This document shows, in pieces, positions 32,934 to 43,767 of a stretch of DNA of 64,000 nucleotides. The notes under the pieces are model-generated. The model saw nothing but the letters and a program-made list of their open reading frames with translations, was not told the origin of the DNA and did no database searches. The first letter of the stretch is position 1. Each line of letters begins with the position of its first letter. The stretch spans positions 18,109,816-18,173,815 of the forward strand of contig CM020619.1 of assembly GCA_009829735.1 (NCBI GenBank). The letters run 5' to 3'. The position numbers and the translations under genes are program-made. Origin of the DNA: Pyropia yezoensis. Lineage: Eukaryota > Rhodophyta > Bangiophyceae > Bangiales > Bangiaceae.

Positions 32934-34268
32934 CCGGTTATTGCGCGTCCCCCAAAAAGTAGCTCATGCATGTTGAGGTGCGCAACATGCATGGTAACAT
33001 GTTTCGCACACCATTACAGCACGATGTCAAATATACAAGCTGTACTCGCATCAGGAATGTACAGATCTGAAACATGAAAAGGTACACTACTAGAATCTAC
33101 TTTAATACTATTGCATATCCAAGAACCAACCAAACCAGTGGCCGGAGATGTTTAGTTTCTTCGCTAATTGGTTGCCATTCTAGCGGACGGCTGAATAGGG
33201 ACGTCGGACGTCGGCCACCGTCGTCGACACCACCGTCGTCGTCACCGTCTTCTTTCCGCCGGGCGTCCCCGTGACGAGGGCACCCCCACCAGCCGACCTC
33301 GGCGCATGCTCCACCCTCCAGCCCCGATCACCTTCCCACCCATTCCACACCCGATCGCCGACTGCGCTCCAGCCAACACAATGAGCCGTGAGACGGGTGC
33401 GTCATGGTGGGAATTATTGGTGGGGGGCCATTAGATATGAGCTGAACGCTGGTGCCCGGCCGCATCGCATGATCTGCGCGTGATGCAATTCATTCTGACA
33501 ATGCTCGAGTGCCAGCGGGTGGGAGCGAAGAGGTTCAGCCAATCGCCGCTGTCTCTCCCAGCCCCCAGTGGTTCTCACCGCATGTATGCTGAGTTTCCTC
33601 TTCCCTTTTACTTCTGGTTCGCTGAGGGACGGGTCTGATGGAGTCGCTGTGCGGACAAGACTCTGACTGTTGCGACCAGCCTGCTATCTAATGTTTTCCG
33701 CTGGCTTTCATTGTCTCCACGGTGGTTCTGTCGACTGGGTTTGTTCTATTTTCATTGCGATCGGCGTGACATCAGAGCGGAGCGTCGGGCACAGTACGTC
33801 GCTGAGATCTCGAGAACGGCGGCAGTGGTCGAAGTTCCTTCCGTGGCGCCTTCCCCTGCTCGTCTGCGCCTGTCACCCGCAGAAGCCGCCATGGATCTGA
33901 CTGAGTTTGTTTTGGGTGACAAGTAGTGCGTGGAGCGAGTCTCTTTTCTGGCCGTGGTGACGACCGCCGCAACCAAACATGGTATCCATGGGTCGACTTT
34001 AAGTTGGTCGGGTGACGTTGGTCGATTGACAAGCCAGATGCTCGATGGTGTGGACGAGACCGCCGATGCTCGGTCCAGGTACGAGGCGAGCTGTCATGAC
34101 TGGATCCGCGAACTGCGCGAGAAGAGCACGTGAGATCGGGCGCTCGTGGCTGTTTCTACGTTTGTTAACTTTCTTTGATTGGTCCATATTATCTCTTTTT
34201 CCTTGCTTTCGGTCGATACACTCTGTAACCAATGACTTTCCTTTACCTATATTTACACTGGAGGGCAC
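32934..34268. other. Intergenic, moderate GC, nothing coding seen
   Basis: About 1.3 kb with the lowest GC of the window in parts. No frame has recognisable content. A run of GTCGTCGACACCACCGTCGT-type triplets lies at about 33220-33250. Confidence 0.35.
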
Positions 34269-34697
34269 ATGGGTCAGTGTGTGGGCGAAAGGCCAGTGGC
34301 AATACCAGAGTTTGTTTTCATACGCGCAACGCCCATGCCGGGGGTGCTGGGTGTGCTCACAAAGGGGGTGGCGGGCGTGAGGGGGAAGCCGTGGGGGTGG
34401 CCGCCGCCGGGTCGGCAGCGTCGCCGCGGCCGCCGTCGTCGGTGGCTGACGCCTCCGCCGCCACGTGGGGCGGCAGGTACTGCCGCCCGGCCTCCCCCCA
34501 ACGCACGGTCGCGCAGGGGGGGGCCTTATCGGCGGCCGCCGAGTCGGCGGCCAGCGGCGCGGCAAGCGGGGGCGGCGTGGTACCCCCGCGAGCTGGCGGG
34601 TGCCGGCCAATGGTGCTGGCGGGGCCCCGCGGAGGTGGGGGCGCTGCCGGTGGGGGTGCCGCGGCAGCTGCCGCCGCACCTCCGCATCCAGGTGTAA
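34269..34697 (+). CDS. Possible C-terminal exon, unknown
   Basis: A short plus-strand frame whose last 40 residues (WYPRELAGAGQWCWRGPAEV, then GALPVGVPRQLPPHLRIQV and a stop at 34695) have an ordinary, protein-like composition unlike the surrounding shadow frames. The upstream half is Arg/Pro-rich and may not be in the true frame; another frame (SAAAESAASGAASGG) looks better there. No family recognised. Treated as a weak candidate only. Confidence 0.2.
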   Translation: MGQCVGERPVAIPEFVFIRATPMPGVLGVLTKGVAGVRGKPWGWPPPGRQRRRGRRRRWLTPPPPRGAAGTAARPPPNARSRRGGPYRRPPSRRPAARQAGAAWYPRELAGAGQWCWRGPAEVGALPVGVPRQLPPHLRIQV

Positions 34698-34739
34698 ATA
34701 GAACCAGGGGCGCCCGGGGGGAGGAGCGGCAAGCTCTCC

Positions 34740-35831
34740 CTACCCCGCCTTCCGCGCGGCCCCCCCCGATATCCTGTGACCCTGGCGGAGGCGTGGGAGG
34801 GGGGCAATGCCCCCAAGCCTCACCTCCGTCGTGTCACTTCGCCGCCCCCACCCCGCCCGCGCTTGGGCCCCGGGGGCGCGATACCGGGGTCGAGAGAGGG
34901 AGGTGCGCCTTCCGCCTTCCCCCGCCCCCCCCCTCCCCGCCGTGGGCGCTGCCGCCGGCGCCCGCCATCTCGTCGCCCGCGGTCGCCGCTGCCGTGCGGC
35001 CCTTGGCGGTGGGCGGCCCGCCACCGTGGGCGCCCTCCTCGGTCGGCGCCGGGCCGCCGCCGCCGCCGTCGTCGCCGCCCTCACCGGCACCGTCGGCGCC
35101 GTCGCTGGGAGCCGGGCCGTCTGCGGGCCGCAGCGAGAGCGGCGCCCCGGCACCGCCGCCACCGCGGCCACCTCCGCCTTCAGCGCCAGGGGGCGAACAA
35201 CCCGCGCCGCCGCCACTGCCGCGGCACCGCCACCGGCGGCCGCGCCGGCACCGCCACAAGCGGCGCCGTCGCTAGCGCCAGCGCCACTGCCACGTGCAGG
35301 GCAGCCGCCACCATCAGCGCCGGGGCCGCCCGGGCCACCGCCGCCGCCCCAGCCGCCGCCGCCCGGACTACCGCCAACGGCGCCCGGACCGCCGCCTCCG
35401 ACGCCCGGACCATCCCCACCGGCGCTAGGACCATCCCCACCGGCGCCCGGACCATCCCCACCAGCGCCGCCGCCGAGTGCCGGCGTTCCAGCGCCGCCAG
35501 CGCCAGCGCCACCACCGTTACCGGCGCCAGCGCCGCCGCCGCCGCCGCCGCTGCCTTCGCCGCCGCTACCACTAGCCCCACAACCAGCGCCCCCACCGGT
35601 GCCGGCGCCGGGGCCACCACTGTTCCCAGCTCCGTCCTGGCGCACTAGCGGCGGCGCCTGCGCCGCAGCCGCCGCCGCCCACACCGACCGCGCGGGCGTG
35701 GCGGCAGCGGCGGGGCCGCCCAGGGACGCGCCCCGGACCGACACCGCGGCGGCGGCGGCGGTCAGCGCCACAGCCGCGACCGCGGCGGGGGTGGTGCGGC
35801 GGCCGGCGGAGCGGCGGCCACGGCGGGCCAT
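34740..35831 (-). CDS. Possible Gly/Ala-rich secreted protein
   Basis: From the ATG at 35831 the product starts MARRGRRSAGRRTTPAAVAA followed by a hydrophobic Ala/Val stretch, which reads as a signal peptide. A Gly-rich part contains three to four tandem copies of GGDGPGA/GGDGPSA (DNA unit GGACCATCCCCACCGGCGC on the plus strand at 35405-35465). The last 120 residues turn Arg/Pro-rich and may be out of frame. Structural Gly-rich wall proteins look like this, but so do random frames in such GC-rich DNA, and the plus strand is also open. Low confidence. Confidence 0.3.
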   Translation of the reverse strand: MARRGRRSAGRRTTPAAVAAVALTAAAAAVSVRGASLGGPAAAATPARSVWAAAAAAQAPPLVRQDGAGNSGGPGAGTGGGAGCGASGSGGEGSGGGGGGAGAGNGGGAGAGGAGTPALGGGAGGDGPGAGGDGPSAGGDGPGVGGGGPGAVGGSPGGGGWGGGGGPGGPGADGGGCPARGSGAGASDGAACGGAGAAAGGGAAAVAAARVVRPLALKAEVAAVAAVPGRRSRCGPQTARLPATAPTVPVRAATTAAAAARRRPRRAPTVAGRPPPRAARQRRPRATRWRAPAAAPTAGRGGAGEGGRRTSLSRPRYRAPGAQARAGWGRRSDTTEVRLGGIAPLPRLRQGHRISGGAARKAG

Positions 35832-36267
35832 GGCGGCTGTAAGTGGGGCGGGGGGAGGGGGGCTCGCGGGGTGGGGGGGGGTTGGAGAAAGGGGGGGGAG
35901 GTGGGAGAGGAGGGGCGGGGTGGGTGAGGTGGGTGGAGATGGTGGTGGTTTGGTGGAAGATATGGGGGGCGGGGAGTCGGGTGGGGGAAGGAAAGTTGGG
36001 GCGGGAAGAAAAGAAGGGGGGGGGGGGGTGGAAGGCGAGCAGGTGCCACGGAGGGGCTGCTCGCGGTGGGACGGTTGACGACGAGCGGGGGTGGCGGGGA
36101 GGGCGACGCTGCGACCGGGGGGCGCCCCTATAAGGACGCCTCCGCCGCCGGCGTGCTGCGGCGGCGCTGGCGGCCCCGCCCGCGTGCGCGGGGGGGGGGG
36201 AAGGAGGGGCGGCAGACGGCGGCGGGTGGCACAAGCCGCCCTGTCGGCCCCAACCCCCCCCCCCACC

Positions 36268-36351
<84 letters not shown>

Positions 36352-38850
36352 ACCCTCGCTGTCTACCCTCCCTCCCCCACCCCCCCCGCCGCCCCTCCCC
36401 TTGCCGCCGTGGCATTCCCTCCTGGCGCATGACGGCGGCGCACTGACGGGGCGTGGCCGGCGGCGGCGGGGGAGGACGACACGCCGGCGCTGGCACTGGG
36501 CGTGGCCGGGAGAGAGAGAGAGAGAGAAAGAGAGAGGTGGGGGGCGGGGGGGGTCGGGGAGGGCGCGGCGGGCGGGGGGGGAGGGTGCGCCGGCGGATGG
36601 GAGAAAAAGAACAAGAACAAAAAAAAGACATCGCAGCGGGAGGGGGGGGCACGGGGAAGGGGGGCGGGAGGGGCCACGAACACTCCCGGCAGACAGGGAC
36701 CGCCTCCGCCAGCGGCAGCGCCCCCCCCCAGGCTTTGTTCTCCCATCTCCCCCCTCGCTTGCCGCTGGGGCACCGGCAAAGTCACGCGGGGCACCCGGTG
36801 CCGCCCGCCCCGTGCCGCCGCGGGACCCCCACCGCATGGGAGGGCGCGGGAGCGCCGGCCTGTGAGCACAAAAAAAGATACCGGACCGGCGGGCGGTGGG
36901 ACTTGTGAAGATGGACCGTTCGGGGGGGGGGAGGTGGGGAAGGCGACCATCGCGGTGGAGGGGGTGTGTCTCGGTGGAGGGGAGGGGGGGGGCCGCGGCC
37001 GGCGGCGGGTATCACCGACGGCGGGTTTGGCGGCAGCCACGAGCGGCTGCGGGATGTGGGGTAGGGGGGGCGGTGGTGAGGGCGGCGGAGGGGGGGGGCA
37101 GGGGGGATGGCGGGGGGGGGGGGGGACGGCATGGACGGCGGTCGGTTGACGGCGCAGGGAGGGTCGAGCGGCAGTCGTGACCGCCCCGCCGCCGAAACCA
37201 CTTCTGCACCGGCAGCGGAAGCGGCCGCGGCCGCGGCGGCGGCCACAGGGACAGCGGCGGCCGCGCGTAGGCGGCGCCAGCGGCGGCTGCCGGTGGCAGC
37301 CGCGGAAGCGGTGGCGGCAGCGGCGGCAGCGGCGGGCAGGCTACGAAGCAGCGTTGTGGGGGGGTGAGCGGGCGGGGCGGGAGGGCTGGCGTGGGTGGTC
37401 CCTTGCCAGGTGGCTCCGTCCCGCTCCCCCTCTTTCGCCTATCCAGCGCCCCCGCCGCCGGCCGCCCCCCCCTCCCCCAACCCCCCCCTCACACCCCCCT
37501 CTGCGCTCCCACCTCCCCATTGCCCTGCAGTGGCGCGTGGACCGCGCGTGCGTGCGACGCCCACCGGGAGAGAGGGGGACGGATCTTCCTTGGGGGGGGG
37601 GGGGGGGGGGGGGGGGGGGAGGGTGCCCCCACCCATTCCCCCCCCCCCCCCCCCACGTGCACCACTCCCCCTCCGTTGGTGGCCTTTGGAGTGTGCGCGA
37701 CACCGGCGGATGCGCCCTCCGCAGCCCTTGCGGTCGTGGGGACGTGTACGGCAGGGGATCGCCCCTCGCCGCCAAAACTCCCGCGCCCGCCTCACGGCGC
37801 ACCACTCCCCCCGCGCCCGCCTCCCGCCGCCGCCGACGTGAGCGCCGCGGCGCACCTGTCGCCCGTCGCCGCCGGCGCCTCGTCGTCGCCCGTCACCAGC
37901 ACCGGCATCGCGTCGTCGCTGCCGCGCGGCGCCATGGCGGCGGCGGCGGTGGTGGAGGCGGCGGCGTCAATAGCCTAGGGGGGGGCCACGGGCGGGATGC
38001 ACCCCGCGCCGCCCAGCAACAGCCCGCCCCCTCCGAAAACGCCCCGCCACGACTCCCAGCACCCGCTCCTGGCTGCCAGCCCGCCGCGTCCGGCGCGCTG
38101 TCGACCCCCCCACCGCTTGCCGCCATCGCCGAGGAGGCGCCAATTTTCGCCACGCCGGCGGCGCGGGCGGTCGCGATGGCGGCAGCGACGGCCAGTGGGG
38201 GGCCAGCGCCGGAGACTCGTCCCCCTTTGCCGAGCTACAATCCCCCCCCGCCCCCACCGGCGCCACTGAACACGCCACCACCCCCCTCTGACTGCTCGTC
38301 TGCCGCGGGCGACGGCTCTTGAGCCGCCGGCGCGCCCATCGCCGCCGCTACCGCCGCTCCACCGCCAGACGACGCCGTCGCGGCCGTCGCCGCCCCGCCT
38401 TCGCGCTCCTGCGACCCCTGGTCGCAGTGGTGGGCGGCAGCAGTCGCGGCATCGGCGAGGGGGCAGCCCGAGAGGGATCGCCACCCCTCGCGCCGCAACA
38501 CCACCCCTCCTTAGCCGCCGCCACCGCCCCCGTCCGCCCCCTACTTGGCCACCGCCCCGCCGAGTTCGGCCGACGCGCCGGCGGCCGTCACGGCCTTGCA
38601 TCCCATCCCCGGCGCCGCCAGGAAGGCGTCTGTCGTGGCGGCCGACGCCGCCGCCGCGCCCGCCACCGCTGGCCCGCCGTCGGCCCCGCCCGTGATGCCG
38701 CCGGCCAGCCCAGCGCCCGCTTCGGCCCCCTGCACGGCGACTCCGCGGCCGCCCATCGCCGGGGCGACCGCCGCGGCGCCAACCAGCCTGTTCCTTGTCG
38801 CCGCCGTGCCGCCCTTGGCTGCCGCCACGTGGAGGACACGGTAGCGGCAG
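35832..38850. other. Low-complexity region, no supported gene
   Basis: About 3 kb of GC-rich, homopolymer-laden DNA with many overlapping frames on both strands and no domain. Gag-like Ala/Pro-rich sequence may begin in its last kilobase, upstream of the gypsy fossil. A GCACAAAAAAAGATAC word at about 36866 resembles part of the dispersed core motif but lacks the rest. Confidence 0.35.
36269..36351. repeat. Poly-C tract, 52 C + A + 30 C
   Basis: The longest homopolymer in the window: 52 C (36269-36320), one A, then 30 C. Such a tract could fold as an i-motif, with a G-quadruplex on the other strand. Its true length is unreliable in most assemblies. Confidence 0.9.
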
Positions 38851-41800
38851 CCCAAGGGTTTTGGGAAGGGGTCAACCGGCTGCGCCAATCTATCAAGGCC
38901 AGCCGACCACCCATGATCAAGGTTGGTCAAATTGACTCCACCCCGGCCGCGCCACAGCGAACGGTCGATCGACCCTATGCTCCATAGAAGGCCTTCCGAA
39001 AGGACACGCCCACCACAACGGGACCGTCTAACCCACGGGCTACCGACATTTATTACAACTGTAACGAGACCGGGCACTTTGCCTCGCGCCGCCCTAAGCC
39101 ACCACGGGAACGCCGGCAAGCCCGCTTCATGGCCCTCGTTGAAGATGAAGTGCGCAAGCAGGTCAACGCTATTGTTGACAAAGAAGTCCTACGGGACCCA
39201 AGTTGCAATGAGTCTACCGACTCTAAGACCTCGAATGAGCAGCCCAACTCAAACAAAGAGTAGATCGGGGACAGGCGGGCGCCTGCCCCGACACCTCGCC
39301 TGTAAGACCCGCCAGACCGAAGGTCACCACGAAACTAAGCATAGCCCACCGGCACTACAAAATATCGGCCTGTTCAGGCACCAACCTTGACAACACAATA
39401 AGTGTACGTCCCATCCTAGATACAGGAGCAGGCGTAACATCCTTCCGCCTCAGTGGCGAAACTATGCTGAACAGCTGGATGAAGCCCCACGCATCGTTGA
39501 TGCAAAAGGCAAGACAATTCAGGCTCTACAAGCCATCCACCTCTTTCTTGACTCCGGGGGCATGCGAGCCATCGTACGTTTTTACGTAACCCGGAACTTA
39601 TCAGTTCAATGTATCCTCGGGACCGAGTTTGTGGATGCTCACATAGAGGCAATTCTGCGAAGACTCAAACACATCATTTGGCAAACGCCAGAGGCCAAAC
39701 CAACACAACAGTCGCCCATAATGGGGATCCAATACATGGGCGACATGGTCCGTCAATGGACTGAGGGACCCGCCAAGGTCCGAGCATGCAAGCAGACCCG
39801 GATAAATGGTCCAACCGAAGATTGGGTCATGGTCACTTGCGAAACCTCTGGGATAAGAACCATGCAAGTCAATGCACGCTTGTGCCGACACAAGACTATT
39901 GCAGTCGCCCGTGGTGTCGCCACCGTGAAGCCGGACGAACCATTTTTGCTTAAGATCTGTAACTTCGGACCAGATACGGTGATCATCCGAAAGGGATGCA
40001 CAGTCGCATTTGCCGAACCCCATTTGGGACAAGTGCTCACAGCACCCGCCGAGGAACGGGCCCCACCTGCCGCGGCCGCTGTCAAAGAGACGCGAAACGC
40101 TCTCGAAGATATTGATGTCCACGATGCACTGGACTATTTGCATCAGCAAATCAAGGACATGCTCGCTAAGCACGGCAAGATGTGAGATGGAACCCCGGGC
40201 GTAGCGCACGCAACGGAAGATGCAATCATCACCCCACCGGGCATTTTCCCCATCCGGTCACAACCCTACCGAACGGGAGCGTTAACAGGCGATCATTGTC
40301 GATCAGATCAACAAATTGTTGAAGCTCAAGGGTATTGAACGAAGTCATAGCGATTGGGCAAGCCCCGTCGTCTTCGTGCCCAAAAAGAACGGGAAGGCCC
40401 GGTTCTGCGTCGATTACCGGCGATTGAACAACATAACTAAGAAGGATGCTTATCCTCTCCCTCGCATGGAGGACGGCCTCGACACGGTGATGCACAGGCA
40501 TTCACTTCGCTTAACAGTACCGCTGGGTACTGGCAAGTGCCACTTCGGAAGGAGGATCAAGAGAAGACTGCGTTCGCAACGCATTACCGCATCTTCGATT
40601 GGACTACTATGCCCTTCGGCCTGACCAACGCACCCGCTACCTTACAGCGTGCGCTCGATATCATCCTATCCAGATTTGAGCGGCAAATCTGCCTTATGTA
40701 CCGTGACCACGTCATCATCTTCTCGGCAACAGCCGCTCGACACATCAATGATGTGGATCAGGTATTCACTCGCCTACGAGAGGCTGGCGTCACTCTCAAC
40801 ATTGAGAAGTGCAAGTGGTTCACTAGCGAGGTAGAGTACCTCGGACACACCATTACCCCTGGTGAATTACACGTTCTCAAGAAGAACACCGAAGCACTGC
40901 GCAATGCCACATTCTCTAAGACTAAGACGCAAATGAAAAGCTTCTTGGGAATGTGCAACGTCTATCGATGATTTGACATTGACCTCACTAAGAGAGCGCG
41001 ACCGCTCAACGCGATGACCAAAAAGGAGGTCCCACTCGACCTCCCTCCCCCAACGATGGAAGCCCAAGCGGCATTCGAGGACCTGTGCGACGCGCTCGTC
41101 CACCCACCGGTCCTTGCTTCACGAAAAGCCGGCCGCGAGTTAACACTCGATGTTGACGCAAGTGCGTATCAGCTTGGGTGCACACTCTTGCAGAACGACG
41201 ATCAAAGTAAACCTCAACCACTTGGTTATTGGAGCCGGGCTCTGGAACCGGCCGAACTCAAGTACTCCACTGCGGAAAGAGAATGCCTTCGCATCGTGTG
41301 GGCGGTGCTTAAGTTGGGACACTTTAGAAGAAGAACACTTCATCATCCGATCGGATCATCAAAGCCTTAGCTGGACCTACAGCACCGCGGACTTCAATGG
41401 CCGCCTCATGCGTTGGCGTATGCGACTGGCCGAGTTCGACTTTGAACTGAAGTATAAGCCTGGTGCCAGTTACCACCTCCCAGACTTCCAGTCACGCGCG
41501 GACCACAACGCATCTTCAGACGTCATCAACGATGACATGCCTTGCCTAGCCATCGCCGAAACGGCACAAGGAGTCATTACCAAACAATGCACTGGGACAG
41601 CTGACCCCAGCCCTCTTGAATTCCAAGACAGTATTGACGAACAGCAGTCCGATGACTTCTGTAAATCCACACGGGATAACGTTGCCGAGGGGACGGACAA
41701 GTCGTTCTTCCTCGACGACCACCACGCCCTCTACCGCCGAACTCAATTCGGAAGCCAGTTGGAAATTCCTAAGAGTCAGCAAGGCAATATCTTGAATCTC

Positions 41801-43191
41801 CAACACCACTTTACGGTGTCTGCCCACCCAAGCATGAATAAGATGTATTACACGATGAGAACGAAGTTCTATTGGCCGTCCATGATTACTGACATCCACG
41901 GTACAATTACCAAATGCACGTCTTGTGCGCAGAACCGACTCGCACTCCGGCGACACACTACACCGCTGACGATCTTCCCCGCAACGAAACCGTTCACGGA
42001 CAAATCGATTGATATTCTTCGGCCGTTGCCACCCACCAAAAGCGGGAACCGCTTTATACTCGTCACTACCGACAGGTTCGCGAAGCTGACCAAGTGCATT
42101 GCACTCAAGACCATCACGGCTAATTCTGTAGCCTCAGCCGTCATTGACCACTGGGTTGCCTGTTAAGGACCGCCTGAAAAACTCCTGTCGGACCAAGGGC
42201 CTCAGTTCATGTCGAACTTCCTCATCGCTGTCATGAAGGTACTTGGGATCGAGACGATCCGTACTACGGCATACCATCCACAGACCAACGGTCAAGTTGA
42301 AAGGTACAATTGTACCATCCCAACTCAACTACGCCACTATGTGACTGAAGAACCCGCAAGTTCGGACGAGCTCCTGCCGATCCTCACATTGGTTTACAAC
42401 AGCCAACCCCATCGGTCAGCGGGCGTTGCCCCATTCGAGCTCGTCAATTCTCGACGAGGACCCAACCTGTCGGCTCGCAACTTCCCACCCGGCACATCTA
42501 TTTAGCCCCGCGGTACGCTGAGCGATGGCTCCCCCCTCGCGCGTAGGCTCGAATTCATGGCCAGACTGCGCGTGCAGATCCCGGCCGTTGTCGAGGCCTT
42601 GCGTAAGACGCAACAACGTTACAAGCGTACCTTCAACGCCAACCCAGGTTGGCTGGGCAAACGGAATGATAAGATCAAGATTGGTGACTACGTCTACACA
42701 ACAAACCATCAGTGGCTAACAAACTGGATCTTAAGGCCAGTGGGCGGTTCATGGTCGTCGATGCCGACGAGTCTACCTTTGTCATCGACATCGACGGGAT
42801 TGAGAAACGCACCAACAGCGACCACGCCACGCCGGCACCAAGACCCGCTGGCGCCAGGGATGACGCCCCATATCCACTGCTTGATGGGTTTGACAAACCG
42901 CGACCGGAACCCGTCGCCCACGACGAATATGTCATTGACAAACTCATGCGCAACTGCGGATGCAGAGATACTTACGAATTCAAGGTTCGATGGTATGATT
43001 ATACCGCGAAAGATGACACGTGGGAACCGGTTCAACACTGGCCACGTAACTTAGTCAATCGACATATTCTACCCATGACGGTTGAATTACCTAGATACAC
43101 TTCGCGAAAGCGACAAGGACCCAAGTCAACCGTAGCACTGGCTACTGCAACCGAGCCAACCCTCGCCAGCGTCACTGACGTGTGGACCTGT
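38850..43191 (+). mobile_element. Ty3/gypsy chromovirus fossil, plus strand
   Basis: Parts in order: end of a Gag-like region with a zinc-knuckle remnant (about 39040-39260), protease region (about 39400-39700), reverse transcriptase (about 40290-40975; DWASPVVFVPKKNGKARFCV, PFGLTNAPATLQRA), RNase H (about 41010-41500; LTLDVDASAYQLGC), integrase (about 41760-42470; TAYHPQTNGQVERYN) and a C-terminal chromodomain (about 42930-43080; FKVRWYDYTAKDDTWEP). The chromodomain after the integrase places it among chromoviruses. It is broken, with several interruptions (roughly half a dozen or more), and no clear 5' LTR is seen. It is an old copy. A 198-bp tRNA-like repeat abuts its 3' side. Confidence 0.9.
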
Positions 43192-43389
43192 AGCAAAATA
43201 CATAATCACCGATCGGCTTACCTAAAAGGTAGGTACTCGTAATGAGATGGGGTTAAAACCCTAAATCTGGCTGGCGATGTAAGAGATTTCACCCGGTTGC
43301 CTAGTGGTTTGAGCTCGCCATTTCGCTTACTTCTCATGTGCCCGGATTCGATTCCGACTCTTCGATATGTACTTTTTCGTTATTCCACA
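43192..43389 (+). repeat. tRNA-like 198-bp repeat, copy 1 (SINE-like)
   Basis: Starts AGCAAAATACATAATCACCG and ends TTTTTCGTTATTCCACA. Inside, TTGCCTAGTGGTTTGAGC resembles a Pol III A box and GGATTCGATTCC, about 45 bases later, a B box, the arrangement of a tRNA. About 110 bases precede the A box, unlike a plain tRNA gene. The second copy at 43570 has the same length and differs at about 15 positions (roughly 92% identity by eye). Confidence 0.7.
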
Positions 43390-43569
43390 ATGGTGGAGCA
43401 GCAGGGAGTCTCGCACGTGCGAACAGGGCCGAAATACACGGTGCGGGAACCGGCTGTAAGGATTGACGACGAAAAAGGTGTCGTTGCTGGAATTGGGGAA
43501 TTCCAGATCGAGAGGGCCGGGGACTTGGGCCGAATCGGGGACGATTCAGACTTGAGGAGGGGGTTATGG
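43390..43569 (+). other. 180-bp spacer between the tRNA-like repeats
   Basis: Unique sequence between the two repeat copies. It ends in a purine run (GACTTGAGGAGGGGG) directly followed by TTATGG, the look of a retroelement polypurine tract beside an LTR start. It may therefore be the tail of the chromovirus body. Confidence 0.4.
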
Positions 43570-43767
43570 AGCAAAATACATAATCACCGATTGGCTTACC
43601 TAAAAGGTAGGTACTCGTAATGAGGTGGGGTTAAAGCCCAAAATCTGGCTTGAGATGTAAGGGATTTCACCCGGATGCCTAGTGGTTTGAGCGCGCCATT
43701 CCGCTTACTTCTCAAGGGCCCGGGTTTGATTCCGACTCTCCGATATGTACTTTTTCGTTATTCCACA
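43570..43767 (+). repeat. tRNA-like 198-bp repeat, copy 2 (SINE-like)
   Basis: Same boundaries as copy 1 (AGCAAAATACATAATCACCG to TTATTCCACA). The A-box-like ATGCCTAGTGGTTTGAGC is kept, and the B-box-like element is GGGTTTGATTCC. Equal length with scattered substitutions and no gaps argues for a duplicated unit of defined length, not random similarity. Confidence 0.7.

Noticed and set aside
36866-36882. Fifth copy of the dispersed core motif
   Set aside because: Only GCACAAAAAAAGATAC matches; the flanking CTATGGT and CATCGAG parts are missing.
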